Shown: positions 35,361 to 46,894, counted from the stretch's first letter. The stretch: DNA of 64,000 nt from Odiellus spinosus (GCA_963920705.1 CAWUCO010000285.1:1-64000); one strand, 5' to 3'. Notes: generated by a model not told the origin, from the letters alone. A program made the numbers and translations.

Positions 35361-37907
35361 TACATACCCTAATGGTCCCATAGCCAGTAATATTTAGGGG
35401 GTCGGAATATCATAATTTCCCCCTAACTGCTGTTGATAAGATAAAATAAACAAATTTAAATTTTACATTGTATTCTTTATCTCCCTTTGTATAATCATCG
35501 ATAAAAAATTGTCGGATGAATGGAATTCTTTCCAATGGGACTAGAAAATTATAGTTCGATCAACTGAGAAAATATATTTTTTTAATTCGAACCGTTGGGA
35601 AATCGGCCCAATGGGATTCTATCCAATGGGCATATACCTCATTGCTCGCAAGACGCCGACGCCGCAGTGGATACAGTACCTAGACCCCACTAGGGTTGGG
35701 TCTAGCTAAAAAACAACAAGGTTTAACCGATACCTTTATTATGGGCATTATATTTTATTTTCCAGAGCGCTCAATCTTGGATTAATAATAATATTTTCTA
35801 ACTTTATGTGAGTTTTTCATTTACTGGGTAGAAAAAAGTGTGTTAAGCATTACATTAATTAAGCATTATATTTAATACACGATTTTGCCCCTTGGCATTT
35901 GCATAGTTGAATACCAAGGCTTAAAAATGTTAAAATGTATATTCTTATCATAGTTTGCTAACAGGAAACAACAATACCACTATATAACACAACATGAAAT
36001 ATTTATACTGTATGTTGTGCACTTGAGAAAATCGTTTTCCTTTCTTTACATACAATATATTTTTGCGCAAATCGCTATAACAAACTCCTAATATGAAATA
36101 TTTATTTAAAATACAAACTGAAATTAATAAGAAAATACATTCTTATTTTAATTAAGAAAATACATTCTTTAACCCAACATACCCCAAGTTTTTAGGAACC
36201 TTAGTCCGAGTCTTCGGAGAGTTCGGAGCGTCTGCTCAAAGGGTCATTGGAAAAAATTCACTTGGCGACATATGATGGCGAAACAGTTTATAGTGCCTTC
36301 CTCTAAATTTTTCCCCTCTTCATCTTTTTACAATTCCCTATTAAATATTTTTTAACGCTACTCGAGTTGCGTTTGGATGAAAAACGCGCCCCGCTCGCGT
36401 TAAAGTCCATTTCACTCTTCCTCCACTTGTTGACTATAAAAAATAAATTCAATACCATTTTCTCCGTTTAAACTTGCACTTAGACTCGATCAATTTTCAT
36501 CGGAGATCACGAACCTAGTTAATGTTTACGCTATTCGCGTATTTAATACATTATGAGGATTGATCCTATCCGCGTACGCTGAAATAAATGAAGGTCATTT
36601 CTCTGGAAAGACTGGCAAGACAGCGTCTTCTTTATTGATCGACTAATTTCGTTCGCTTTTTGGGTAAAAGCTTTAAGGCGCGAATAGAGCTAATGCGCGT
36701 TTAATAAGAGCGTATTACATTGATGTCCGCGCTGTAGACGGATTTGGTAAGATCCCCTAGTACGCCAACGTCTATACGACTTTAAACGAGTACCGCTAAT
36801 CAGTGACCCTCAATTCGATAGATTGATAAATAAGGAGTTAAGTCGGGAATACCTCACCTTGATTGATAAGCGAGTCCTATCAATTGCTCAGAAAGCCACT
36901 GATGGGATGGATTGGGATTCAATCCTTAATGCTACGAGGATTCCTTCAATCTGACGTCATTCACCTTAATCGATAACCGATAATCATGGACAACCGACTC
37001 AATATATCAGTATATTATCCCGAGGTAGGCGTGTACGCTTTTTTCAAAGATTCAATCGAATCGCTGTCGGGGCTATATTGTCCCTGATCTTTTTGAAACT
37101 TTAACAATCTGTAGAGAAAATTGTTTCGCAATTTCCCGATATTTTTCTACAAACGGAGCCGTTTCTCGATGAATTTGAGTATCTGAGCGCTGATCCTCGC
37201 GAGTAAACGATATAAGAACCTACATCCACCCCCGTATGGGGAGGTGTGGAAAAATAGGCGTGTCAACGGCGATGGATGCTCAGCCTGAAAAATGATGGTT
37301 CTGCTCAAAAGTTTCAGCTCAAAAGACGCGCCCCAAACCCAAAAAAAAAAAAATTTGCGATTTTTAGTTTCTTGGTTATATCTCGGTCAAACTAGCACCA
37401 AATCTAATGTATTTGTAAGATGTCTCGACGCCCTTCTAGTTGATATTTTTCAAAACCCATGCCCAAGGCTAATTTTAATGAGCGTTTCAAAATTTAATAC
37501 CAAGACAATGGGTTGCCCCGAAAATAATTATTACGCCGAGAATTGGTGCAAGAGGGTGAAAAAATTAAAACAGCGTTTTGGCCATGTTTTAATAATACGG
37601 CACGGGCTAATATCTTAATGATTTATTCGCAGAAAGGCAGGATTTCGCTCTAAAGTGATAAAGTTAAATTTGAAAAGAATTGGTTCGCGAGATGAAGTTA
37701 TCGAAATGAAAAAGAATCTCTAAATTTTGCACGGCTGTTGGTTCTGATTAGATACTTCTATGGAAGTATAAAATTAACGCTGAGCGCTTGCGTTAATCGC
37801 TAATTCCGTTTTACAATTAACTCGCGCCCTCGAAGAAGATAGTCTTCCATAGAAGCTATATATTATTTGGTCCGAACCATAGAATTTAGCCTACTGCAAT
37901 TTGACCT
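35361..37907. other. Non-coding stretch
   Basis: No gene is supported. The 108-codon ORF at 37292-37618 contains a poly-Lys run from a poly-A tract and has no recognisable domain. Words near 36270-36300 (GTTTATAGTGCCTTCC) recur near 63496. Confidence 0.4.
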
Positions 37908-39939
37908 GTGCCCGTATTCTGCAAAATTTCCTTCCCCCAAGTGAGGCCCAACCTCCTCTCCTAAGCTCTCTGATTCGTTGGCCAGCAATTGCGTCACATT
38001 GTCATAGGGTTTTTAATTGGTTATGACGTAATTGACATAAGGATTTTGATACGCCAAAGTTTCCCGCGCAATTTCAGTTTAGTGTTAAGACAGTTAACCG
38101 ATAATGTACCGTTTTAACCATGGTTTAAAACCGGGGCAACCGGTTAGTTTTTGTCTGAACGTTACGTTTTTGCATCAAGCTCAGAGTCATTCTTGCATTG
38201 GAGCTCGTGAGGAAAGGTATGTACTAACAAGTTATAATACTATATGAGTATTAGCTAAGGGAAGATTAGCTAACCCTTGTCACTTATGTTTTTATGATTT
38301 ACAAATTACAAGTATGGTTACTGGCTGTTACTGTACAATTAAACCTACATTTTTAATTTCTTCTATAGTCATAGATTGGATTCAATCATGGTATATTGTA
38401 AGTACAGTGCGCTTTAAATAACTTTCTATTTATTATTTTCCAGCCGCAAGTGCCTACGTATTTTAACATTAATGTATTAAAACATTGATAAACGATATTA
38501 TAATACTTTTTAATGTTTCATGTAGTTCGGTATTTAATCTTTGACGAGATTAATCTATTTACTTGTAATGGTTTCCGTGGAACATTAAATTTTTAATTCA
38601 CGTTGGACGTTTGGATATTACCTACGATGGAAATTGGATACATTAGCACTATTCTACCCCGTATGTTCGCATGAGAATTAAAATTATATTTAGTGTAGTA
38701 AAATCACGTTTTAAAAGCATGATTTCTTATTTTCCGATTTTTATAGCACTATTCTACCCCGTATGTTCGCATGAGAATTAAATGTATATTTAGTGTAGTA
38801 AAATTACGTTTTAAAAGCACGACTTTTTATTTTTAACATATTCACCTTTATGCAAATGTATATTTTGAGAATTAAAATGACGTTGTAAAACACGACTCGT
38901 TACTCTTTAACGTATTTTATTTCAGTACCTTTTGAAGTGAATTGGTTGGCAGCCCATCGTCAGTTCGATGGTTGTGGAAGCGTTATTCTACTTGGAAAGT
39001 CGCTTCAAGGACACGGTATCACAGAATACTAATTAAATTTTTTTTATTTTTAATCGTTGTTAATTCAATATTCAATGTAAATAATTGTAATTCTTGCAAA
39101 GTATATACCGGCATGTTTTGATCTCTAAGATATTAAAATTATAACGAACTACATGCAAAATAGGTTGAGATAATATTTTTTTTATAATTTTAACTGTACT
39201 CTATTGTACAATATGCAAAAATGTGTAAATCAAGGTCACTAGTTAAATGTTAAAGAGTGTAATCTTAATTCTTACGATAATGTAATGTACAACTAGTATT
39301 AACACGATGGCAACGTTTGTTGGAACACGGTCTTCCTACGTTAAAACATTTACACTTGTACTTTTCTACCAAGGAATAAAAACAAATGAATTTGTCTAAT
39401 AACCCCTATAGTTTATTTCTATGCCAAGGCTTAGTTAATATTATTTTTATTGTTGAAATTCAATGCTTAAATACTAATGTAGCATGTTGTACAATACATC
39501 ATTGGATACTGCGTGAAAAAATAATGTATTGAAATTTTTATAAACGGCCTAAACCGTTGGAAATAATAAATTTACATATGAATGAATAGACTTAGGCTAA
39601 TCCTTCCTCGGCATTAAAACATTATCTACGTCGACACAATAGATGGCGTTAATAAGGATATCGGTCACTATATAGCCCTCTATAGAAGTCACGTGACTCG
39701 TGCACACTTTACACCCGATATACCGGTTTTCAGTGTCAATCTAGCATAGAACTAACCGAATTCATTCTGCAAATGTTGTCAATGTTGTGTTCATCGAATG
39801 AAATGGCTTAGGTTAATTACGTCATAACCAATTAAAAACCCTCGAAGAATGTGACGCAATTGCTGGCTAACAAATCAGAGAGCTAAGAAGAGGAGGTTAA
39901 GCTTCGCTTTGGGGGGAAAAATTTGCAGAATACGGGCAC
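37908..39939. mobile_element. ~2-kb element with ~130-bp terminal inverted repeats
   Basis: The left end GTGCCCGTATTCTGCAAA and the right end TTTGCAGAATACGGGCAC are inverted, and similarity continues inward (GCAATTGCGTCAC, GGTTATGACGTAATT) for about 130 bp with several mismatches. No transposase ORF lies inside, so it is non-autonomous. A ~98-bp direct duplication (CACTATTCTACCCCGTATGT) sits inside at about 38646-38830. No target duplication was resolved. Confidence 0.65.
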
Positions 39940-41539
39940 TGATACAGATGCGAGCGGAATGACGATAAATCATGTGACTGCGCACCAAAAATGCGCAGTT
40001 AACACCTTTGGTTCCACCGAGAGAGAGAGAGAGAAAACGATGTCAATGCTAAGTCACTTTCAACTTTTCTCCAAGCGGTTCGTCTATTTTATCGGCCGTT
40101 CCAGGGGGTTAGTTATTCAACGCTGCGGGGGACGACGAAAAAAGTCCAAATTTCTCAGTCCTCGGTTTCACTCTAAGTACACCGATTTGTTCGGAAAGGT
40201 GGCCAGGCCTGGTATATACCATCTAGAGTAAATCTGACTCGATATAGCGACGGCCGGGCGAGACGCCCTCCTTCGTTTTCCGAGAGGGGAGTGTCGTTTT
40301 CCGTCGATACATTTTCACCCCGTAACCGTCTAGACAGTTTGGCACCATATTAGCGCCACCTACGTAGTTCCAATCACGACTGCTAGTCTAATTTCCAATT
40401 CCGTATCTTAACCATTTCGAGTTTTTGGTCGAAAGCTCTGACGACGAATCTTTAGAACCACTTACCAATCGTAATACGCCTTGCTGTAAACTTAATTTTA
40501 TCGGGGCTGAGCTCGTAGATATGACGTTATTTCTATATTTCTTCGCCCAGTGGAAACCGAGTCTAAAGCTAGATTCTCATTTGACCGAAAATTACGACGG
40601 AAAAATAACGCAAGTGGTTTGAAATTTAAATTTCCGTCGGCTTCCAGCGGCAGAGGACGGTAGAGAATTCTCACTCGCCAACGGAATTTTAGAATGAAAA
40701 TTGCGGGTCACGTGACAATCGAATTGGCGAATTCGAAATTAAAGAGGAAGTTGCTGGGGCAGCGGTACACTCTTTACGCGCCGATCTGTTAAGAAATGTT
40801 GCTATCGTAGTTTCCATTCTGTTCCTATTCAGATTGGCTAAGCTACGATGAGATAGACAAACTAGGCGGTAACCTGTCCCCTCGCGCATCGATACTTGAC
40901 GCGTTTCCCATTCCAACGGGTGTGATACGTGGATAAGTACGAGAGCTAAAGATGGTGAGGCGCAGGCACGCCCTCTATCGTGATAATTCATCATATTTGT
41001 ATCCAATAGCCGTAGCCCTTGGATCAGTTGGTTTATGAAAATTACGCCGAAGAAGTTAAATTTAATAAAGATGAAATCGATTAAACACTGAATGAATAAT
41101 TTAAACGCTTAATTTAATTATAATCGCGAATAAAACTGATTGTTGAAGTTAATTTTAAATTATTTTAATTATAATTATTTAAAGCTATTAATGTAGCTTT
41201 ATATTGTTAAAACGGTGATTAAAATAACTCTCGGTTAAGATTAACTTCAACAAATAGTTTCAATCAATTGATGTAAGTTTACAATTAAATGGCGTCATCG
41301 TGACGTTTTTAAAACTCGACTATTCACTTGCTGAGGAGAAAGATTTACGCCGGTTTTCCTACGTGTTTTCGGTCCAGTGAGAATCTAGCTTAACATTGAA
41401 AACTAGACAAGGGGAATGTGGCCAACCCGGAACCACACTGGCTTAATGCTTTTCAAACCGTCAGACGCGTATTGTTCTTTCCCGCGGGCTTGACCCTCTT
41501 GTTCTATCTATACATTTATATAGAGGTTCCCGGAGAGAC
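39940..41539. other. Non-coding stretch
   Basis: A GA run (40020-40035) and AT-rich DNA. No ORF shows family features. Confidence 0.4.
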
Positions 41540-42024
41540 GAACGAAGGCGCTGTACGAGAAGATGGTCTCTTATTTTAGGTTGGTATTTATAATACCGTC
41601 ATTATATGATTGGAACGCCGACTTCGAATGGACTCGATCGCAGACCGAGACTATTCTTTAATACGAAAACGAAAGGAGATTAACCACAAAATATAGCGAG
41701 TAATTTAACCTCCGAATTAACTTGTTTTCAACGATAATAGACTGACGAGAGTAGAGTTCCATTCGGAGATCACCGGTCGATTCATACCGAGTAAAGTCTC
41801 CGACATCGCCACTAAATATCGATCTTTCGAAACAGAGTCACGGATGTGCCGGACCACGACGAATTAATGGTAAATTCCGTTTAATTCGAGTAATCTTTGG
41901 CGTGATACACGAAAGATTACTCGCGCCTGATTCGTCAACCACTCGCCCGCAGGGTGTGGCGACAGACTTAATTATAGCGAGGCTTCGCTAATACACACAC
42001 CCAGTAAACTCCGCACCCGAGAAA

Positions 42025-42178
42025 ATCCCCCCCAGGTAAACTTCACCACCCGAGAAAACTTCACCACCCGAGAAAACTTCACCACCCGAGAAAACTTCAC
42101 CACCCGAGAAAACTTCACCACCCGAGAAAACGTCACCACCCGAGAAAACTTCACCACCCGAGAAAACTTCACCACCCG
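42025..42178. repeat. 18-bp minisatellite, left of the Polinton
   Basis: Units of GAAAACTTCACCACCCGA in direct succession. The same array continues in the same orientation at 62118-62170, immediately beyond the right end of the Polinton, so the element split one array. The opened frame on the minus strand (MVKFSRVVKFSRV) is a by-product of the period. Confidence 0.9.
42173..42178. other. Left target-site duplication CACCCG
   Basis: Identical to 62118-62123. Six-base duplications are the norm for Polinton/Maverick integrase. Because the target is itself an 18-bp repeat, the match is partly expected, but its exact placement against AGTAGT/ACTACT ends supports it. Confidence 0.85.
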
Positions 42179-42555
42179 AGTAGTTTAAGCCTATACTTTA
42201 AGGGTAAAATAAACAAATGACGTCATCAAGTAAACAAATTTGCATAAGCCACGCCCCCAAAATAAACAAATTTGCATAATTAGCCCCGCCCCCAAAATAA
42301 ACAAACAGCGCATCCGTCAACAAATGACGTCATCCATCAATAAATTTGCCTAATAGACCCCACCCCCCCAGTACACAAATTAACCCCGCCCCCGTCAATC
42401 AACAGCTCATCCATCAACAAATGACCTCATCCGTCAACAAATTGGCCTAATTAACCCCGCCAGTCTGACCCGGCCTAACCCCCGGTCAAAAAACCCATTT
42501 TCAAGGAGGACTGTCACAAATTTTCATTTTTCCGTCCCTGCTCCTTTATTTTTCC
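42179..42555 (+). repeat. Left terminal inverted repeat (377 bp)
   Basis: Matches the reverse complement of 61774-62117 almost perfectly to the end of CTCCTTTATTTTTCC. It is longer than the right copy mainly because a ~32-bp segment (around ATTTGCATAA-GCC-CGCCCCC) is duplicated. The near identity implies recent insertion or ongoing correction between ends. It probably holds the replication origin, by analogy with protein-primed linear genomes. Confidence 0.9.
42218..42332 (+). promoter_or_regulatory. CRE, octamer and GC-box cluster in the left TIR
   Basis: Perfect TGACGTCA palindromes lie at 42218-42225 and 42325-42332, octamer words ATTTGCAT at 42238-42245 and 42270-42277, and a GC box CCCCGCCCCC at 42284-42293. 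In animal viruses these bind ATF/CREB, POU-domain factors and Sp1. That these serve the element is inference; the motifs themselves are exact. Confidence 0.55.
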
Positions 42556-42714
42556 AAAATTGACCAAAAGTTTTTAACACTATATCGGTATAACTCTAAG
42601 CTCATATCAACGTCATTCCGACGTCATTTTTAAAACAACACGTGACTTTAAAGATATCAAACAAAACACCCTTCAGTTAAACGTCATTTAAACTCGGAAA
42701 CCCAAACTTTGAAG

Positions 42715-43080
42715 ATGTTGGATCTTGACTCGTTTTTAACTTTTACTCTCGATATCTGGATCGACTATTGGTTATTGTTAACTGGGATTTTCATTGTACT
42801 GCTTCTTCAAATTCCACCAAATTGGTTCGTCGCTCTAGTCCTTATATTTTTGTTACCCATATCAATACCAATTGCTTTTTGTGTTTCTTTATTAACAAAC
42901 GATCCACATTGTCTCTTGGTAACATGTTCACCTTTATTTTGGATTTTGTTTTACGGATACGAAGCTTTAAAAGCATTATTTTTAGTTCCTGTAAAAATCT
43001 CAGAGTATTTTTATAGAGAAAGTCGGTTTTATTATTTTTCATGCCTCAGGAAATATGGAAAATTAAATGAAAAGCAATAA
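42715..43080 (+). CDS. Small multi-pass membrane protein, left end
   Basis: A 121-residue protein from ATG 42715 (MLDLDSF; the frame is open slightly upstream without ATG). Three hydrophobic segments (about residues 15-35, 39-58 and 66-90) are followed by a polar, aromatic tail. It lies just inside the left TIR. A shorter homologue survives as a relic at 21712-21975, so the gene is conserved in related elements. No family name is known to me. A role at membranes of the infected cell or in the virion is only a guess. Confidence 0.65.
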   Translation: MLDLDSFLTFTLDIWIDYWLLLTGIFIVLLLQIPPNWFVALVLIFLLPISIPIAFCVSLLTNDPHCLLVTCSPLFWILFYGYEALKALFLVPVKISEYFYRESRFYYFSCLRKYGKLNEKQ

Positions 43081-43106
43081 ATTGTTTTGTTTAACATATT
43101 TGTATT

Positions 43107-43880
43107 TTATTCACAATTTAAAACACACCACATTTCATTGTTAATAGTATCTTCAGTTTTAAACTTAACAAAATAACGCTCATCTAGGCTTTTAAATTTA
43201 TTAGTATCGTTCTTGAAAATATTTCCCCGAGGGTTATATTTAAAAGTCTCAATTAAATAGGAAGGAATATTTTCAGATTGTTCATCGTTGAATTTACAAC
43301 CGTATAATTTCAAAAGGTCGTAAGTCCGTTTTATTTCCATTAATTTGATGACGTTTCTAAGAAAGCCTACACCCGGGCGTGCATTCAAAGTTTCCACGTT
43401 CTTAATTGTTATTGTTGAATTAAGTTGATATAATATTTTAATTACTGCGGTACTTAAGACGGCTCCAGCCGCCTCTACATCGTGGCAGACATAATTGAAA
43501 ATAAAGGCCGCATCTTGAAAGTCTTGACATTCTTCGTTGGAATTATATTTGTGAATTCTCCCTTTTTTACACTTTCTTGATATAACGCGATTTCCAATGT
43601 CTCGCGAACAAAACCGATGGAACGCGGTAAAAGTTAGATTAATTGTCAAAGATATTTCAATGATAATATTTGGCAGAAGCGAATTCTTCAGCATTTCAAG
43701 ACAAACAAGTTTTTCAATTATATTTTGAAAATTTTCACCATATTGCTCGCGTTTATGTTCAATCTCTATGAGACACAGCGTCCCTAAACGCGGCATTTTA
43801 ATTTTTAGATTGTCTTTTACATATTCTAGACCCCCGCAGTTATACGTAGAGCACACGGAAGTATATTTAACCCTTGACAT
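43107..43880 (-). CDS. Unknown 257-residue protein with an LxCxE motif
   Basis: The frame runs from ATG 43878-43880 and ends within 27 bp of the convergent gene 42715-43080; an AATAAA on the minus strand lies at its end. It is Cys- and Lys-rich with no domain I recognise. Residues 58-62 read LVCLE, which fits LxCxE, the retinoblastoma-pocket-binding motif of several DNA tumour virus early proteins; a chance match is possible. Its position in the left non-structural region suggests an early or accessory role. Confidence 0.6.
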   Translation of the reverse strand: MSRVKYTSVCSTYNCGGLEYVKDNLKIKMPRLGTLCLIEIEHKREQYGENFQNIIEKLVCLEMLKNSLLPNIIIEISLTINLTFTAFHRFCSRDIGNRVISRKCKKGRIHKYNSNEECQDFQDAAFIFNYVCHDVEAAGAVLSTAVIKILYQLNSTITIKNVETLNARPGVGFLRNVIKLMEIKRTYDLLKLYGCKFNDEQSENIPSYLIETFKYNPRGNIFKNDTNKFKSLDERYFVKFKTEDTINNEMWCVLNCE

Positions 43881-44071
43881 TTGTGAAAGAGAGATATAAG
43901 GTTAGATATGGGATTCGGAAAGGGTTAAAAGGATGATCAAGTTAAAATAAGCGTTGAAAAGGAAAGATTAATTATTGTTAGTAAGGAAATTGAAGGATAA
44001 AATGAGAGGAAAGAAATTGGTAGGATGGACAAATTAAAATAATAGAAAGAAGGAAAGGGATTATCCTAAGA

Positions 44072-44421
44072 CTAATCTTTGGGATAGCGGCAGCAGTGAT
44101 AATTCACTTTATTCTCCCTTTCAAAAACGGCACAAGGCTTTTTATACCTCAGTTCCGAGGGACAAAAAACCTTGCAATTGACGCATATGTCATTTACCGG
44201 CAAATAGTCTAAAGGTGGATATGACATTTGCGTCAAAAGGATATTTTCTTTTTGTAAATAAACTGCCTCTTTGAAGATATAACACGTAGGGGTCAAACAA
44301 TAATGTACAATTCCTTCATTCACGTTTAACCACAGGGTTACTTGATCGCACGAAGGACACAGCACCACTTCATTCTTTTTTACGATTTTTTTCCCGCGGT
44401 AATTGCGTCTCAGATGAAAAT
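44072..44421 (-). CDS. Zinc-ribbon early protein, main exon
   Basis: The frame is open from a candidate acceptor (TTTTGTTATAG before ATTTTCATC) at 44421/44422 to the stop at 44072, with no ATG near its start, which argues for splicing. It contains CPSC, then 16 residues and YCLTPTC (CX2C-X16-CX4C), then a second Cys cluster (ICVNCKVFC, HCC). The first zinc ribbon resembles that of the opposite-strand gene ending at 46394 (CSFC...YYCMNPEC). Joining to the leader exon 47382-47397 keeps the frame and gives 121 codons plus stop. The leader assignment is inference. Confidence 0.55.
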
Positions 44422-44466
44422 CTATAACAAAATCAATATGTATATGTCAGGGTTTTTCGTTCTATT

Positions 44467-44957
44467 TAACATGTAATCTAACTATACTTAAAATATTTAA
44501 AGAGCGTTTCAAAACTCGGACTTATATAAAAAGTATATATTACCCTAAAAACTTAATTACTTTTTACAAGGACGTGTATCATATTGAAAATATTAGATCC
44601 TCTTGGGCATAAATATATTCACCTTATTTTACAATAAAAGTATTCAAGGCATTAAGTAAAGAGTTTCTGATATGATAATTAAACCAAGTTGGGAAATGTT
44701 TAATATAGTTATTTAACATGTAATCTAACTATACTTATAATATTTAAAGAACGTTTCAAAACTCGGGCTTATATAAAAAATATATATTGCCCTAAAAAGT
44801 TAATTACTTTTTTACAAGGGCGTGTATCATATTGAAAATATAAGATCCTCTAGGGCATAAATATATTCAAGTTATTTTACTATAAAAGTATTCAAGGCAT
44901 TAAGTAAAGAGTTTCTTATATGATAATTAAACTAAGTTAAGAAATGTTTAATATAGT
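44467..44957. repeat. 246-bp tandem duplication
   Basis: Two successive copies begin ACATGTAATCTAACTATACT at about 44469 and 44716; they differ at a few percent of positions. The region lies in the would-be intron between the zinc-ribbon exon and its proposed leader. No ORF. Confidence 0.8.
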
Positions 44958-45058
44958 TAATATGCACGTGTTCATACATTAAAAAATGAATTTCTTAAGA
45001 AAAAACTCGAATATAACTATATAACTAGATAATATAAAATAACCTTGAGTTAATCTAG

Positions 45059-45067
45059 TATATAAAG
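45059..45067 (+). promoter_or_regulatory. TATA box of the four-exon early gene
   Basis: TATATAAAG lies 80 bp upstream of the ATG at 45148, in an otherwise AT-rich but non-repetitive context. Confidence 0.55.
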
Positions 45068-45147
45068 CCGGTTAATTTCTACAAAATACTCATTCCACTC
45101 TGTAAAAGAGATTGTATTAACGCACTAAATTTTAAAACTAAACAAAT

Positions 45148-46394
45148 ATGTGCCGTAAATTAAACCACGAGAAAATGTAAGTATTTTTTTAATTTATATA
45201 GGTTTTATCCAAATTAAATTAACTATATAACGCAGTTGGGGATACGAGCAGGACTGGCCCGAGGGCGTCCTAGCGGCGCATGAGCACGCTCTTCTAGAGC
45301 AAGAAATGGAAGAAGAAATAGAGGCTGAAATGCAGGCCGAAAACGCCGCGTAAATATTTACATAAACTAATTTTAAAGGGAAACTGTTACATTTTTTCTA
45401 TTTGTTTTTAGGTTGGCAGCCGCTGCGGAAGAGGGGTACGACTCGGATGACACGATACCCCTCGAAAGGGAGGATTTAGAGGAAAGGGAAGGGGATTATG
45501 AAGATGAGGAACAAAACCCTCTGGATAATATCAGGTATTTATTATGTTTTTTAAGGTTTTGGGGTCTTATAGGCTGTTATGACGGGGTTTGACAGGTTAT
45601 AATCCGCGTAATGTAGCGAAGAACCCCGTGTACATTTAGCTTTCCCTATTCTATGCATGGAACACGGGTTTAAGGCAAATTCCAGTTTTGGGCAGTCCCA
45701 AGCGTTTAAATCAAAAGTTTCCTTTTGAAATAACTGACAAACAATGATTTTTTTATCGTGACCTTTCACGTAAATTCGATTATAGTTTTGAAACTGAACA
45801 TCGTTGCAATGAGCGTACAGACGCTCATAACCCGTCATACCCCTGCTCCAACCGATACCTAACATGTTATGTATAACATAATTGTTACTAGCTCTAACCT
45901 TAGAAGGTATCTCGGTTGCCGCATAGGGCGGTCTATACGTTGCTAGAAGAAGGGGTTTTGGTTGGTATTTTGCATAACCAACTGGTTCGAATTTAACCAC
46001 GCTCATTTCTTTAACTACATATTCCGGTTCCAACTTACTACGATGAGAGTTAAACATCGGTTTTCCGCGCAGATACATAATGTCCACAACCAAAGATTTT
46101 TCCAATGAATCTAAAATTAGAAAAATTAACATTAAAATTTATTTCTTTGGCAGATTTCCTGAAAATCCCACCTGCTCTTTCTGTCAATCGGTCGAATTAA
46201 ACTACGAGATCCTTATCCGGACCTTTCCCTATTTAGTTTACTATTGCATGAATCCCGAATGCCGCTTTCACGAACTTCTTGTCGCTATGGTTATCCAGTC
46301 TCCCGGCGAGCCTATTTTTATCAATTTAAATGTTCTGGATAACGATAGCGACTATAATCTCGCGATTACTTTCCATTTTCCTTGGTACCTCTAA
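45148..46394 (+). CDS. Spliced acidic plus zinc-ribbon early protein (four exons)
   Basis: Exons 45148-45176, 45236-45349, 45412-45534 and 46154-46394 are joined by GT-AG introns of 59, 62 and 619 bp with good signals (GTAAGT; TTTTTAG; TTTCTTTGGCAG). The coding sum is 507 bases, exactly 168 codons plus stop, and every junction keeps frame. The N-terminal two thirds is strongly acidic and Ala/Glu-rich (EMEEEIEAEMQAENAA, EEGYDSDDTIPLEREDLEE), probably helical and partly disordered. The last exon carries CSFC-X20-CMNPEC, a zinc ribbon like that at 44072-44421. The third intron contains an opposite-strand gene. An acidic region followed by a zinc finger in a spliced left-end gene recalls adenovirus E1A layout, but I see no sequence homology. 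An unspliced third exon would end at 45590-45592 instead. Confidence 0.6.
45551..46110 (-). CDS. Unknown Cys-containing protein nested in an intron
   Basis: The frame is open from a strong acceptor (TTTTTCTAATTTTAG) at 46110/46111 to the stop at 45551. An internal ATG at 46078 is possible but lies only 2 bp from a plus-strand ATG, so the spliced start is preferred. With the leader exon 47382-47397 the coding length is 576 bases, 191 codons plus stop. The C-terminal third has Cys spaced as IVCQLF, AWDCPKLEF, LNPCSMHR and KAKC, possibly metal-binding. It lies antisense within intron 3 of the gene at 45148-46394. The function is unknown. Confidence 0.55.
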
Positions 46395-46681
46395 ATTTAT
46401 ATCCCCGATAACTAACCCTTTCCAGCTGTTAGCTTTACCAATTAACAAAACCTTTCTAGCTTTTAACTTTATTTTAAATTCACCAACTTTTTCTAGCTTT
46501 TTCTTTTTATTTTTAATTAACTAACCATTAATGTTAGCTTTCACGTTTCTAAAATAACTTATTACCCATCTATCCCTTTATATCTTTTTAGCATGCATGC
46601 TTTTTTTTTCCGTGACTCGTAGTTTAAATAAATCGACACCTCCCAGACTCTATCCTCATCTCCGGCCGCGATAAAACACGC

Positions 46682-46894
46682 ATGTCAGGAATTGGAACAA
46701 AACAAAGACAAGCCTTGTACCTCATAACACCTTCATCATTTAGCGTCGCAGCTGTTGGGCACATTGACTCCCAAGCAAATATTCATGCGTGGTTAAACTT
46801 CAGAGAAATCACAATCTTAGTAAATTGGTACTATAGTCTAATAAAATATACTTCTGTATACACTAGAAATGGATTTCTGTCTATCATAGTATAG
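46682..46894 (+). CDS. Small ORF of uncertain reality
   Basis: A 70-codon ATG frame between the zinc-ribbon gene and a tandem duplication. The first 40 residues look protein-like (MSGIGTKQRQALYL), the rest resembles AT-rich translated spacer. No TATA or splice evidence. Could be chance. Confidence 0.2.
   Translation: MSGIGTKQRQALYLITPSSFSVAAVGHIDSQANIHAWLNFREITILVNWYYSLIKYTSVYTRNGFLSIIV

Larger units (their letters stand above)
41540..42178 (+). repeat. Copy B of the ~1 kb duplicated locus, left half
   Basis: Homologous in inverted orientation to 2720-2280 of copy A, ending in the 18-bp minisatellite where the Polinton inserted. The homology resumes at about 62240 on the other side of the element. 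Confidence 0.8.

Noticed and set aside
37292..37618. 108-codon ORF as a host gene
   Set aside because: Contains a poly-Lys run from poly-A, shows no domain, and lies among dispersed repeat fragments.
45535..45592. Termination of the acidic gene by read-through of its third exon
   Set aside because: Possible, but splicing to 46154 keeps frame exactly, adds a zinc ribbon and uses better signals; retained as a minor alternative.
46080..46153. Independent ATG start at 46080 for the plus-strand zinc-ribbon protein
   Set aside because: The ATG almost touches the opposite-strand ATG at 46078 and is followed by a clear acceptor at 46153; a spliced exon is more plausible.
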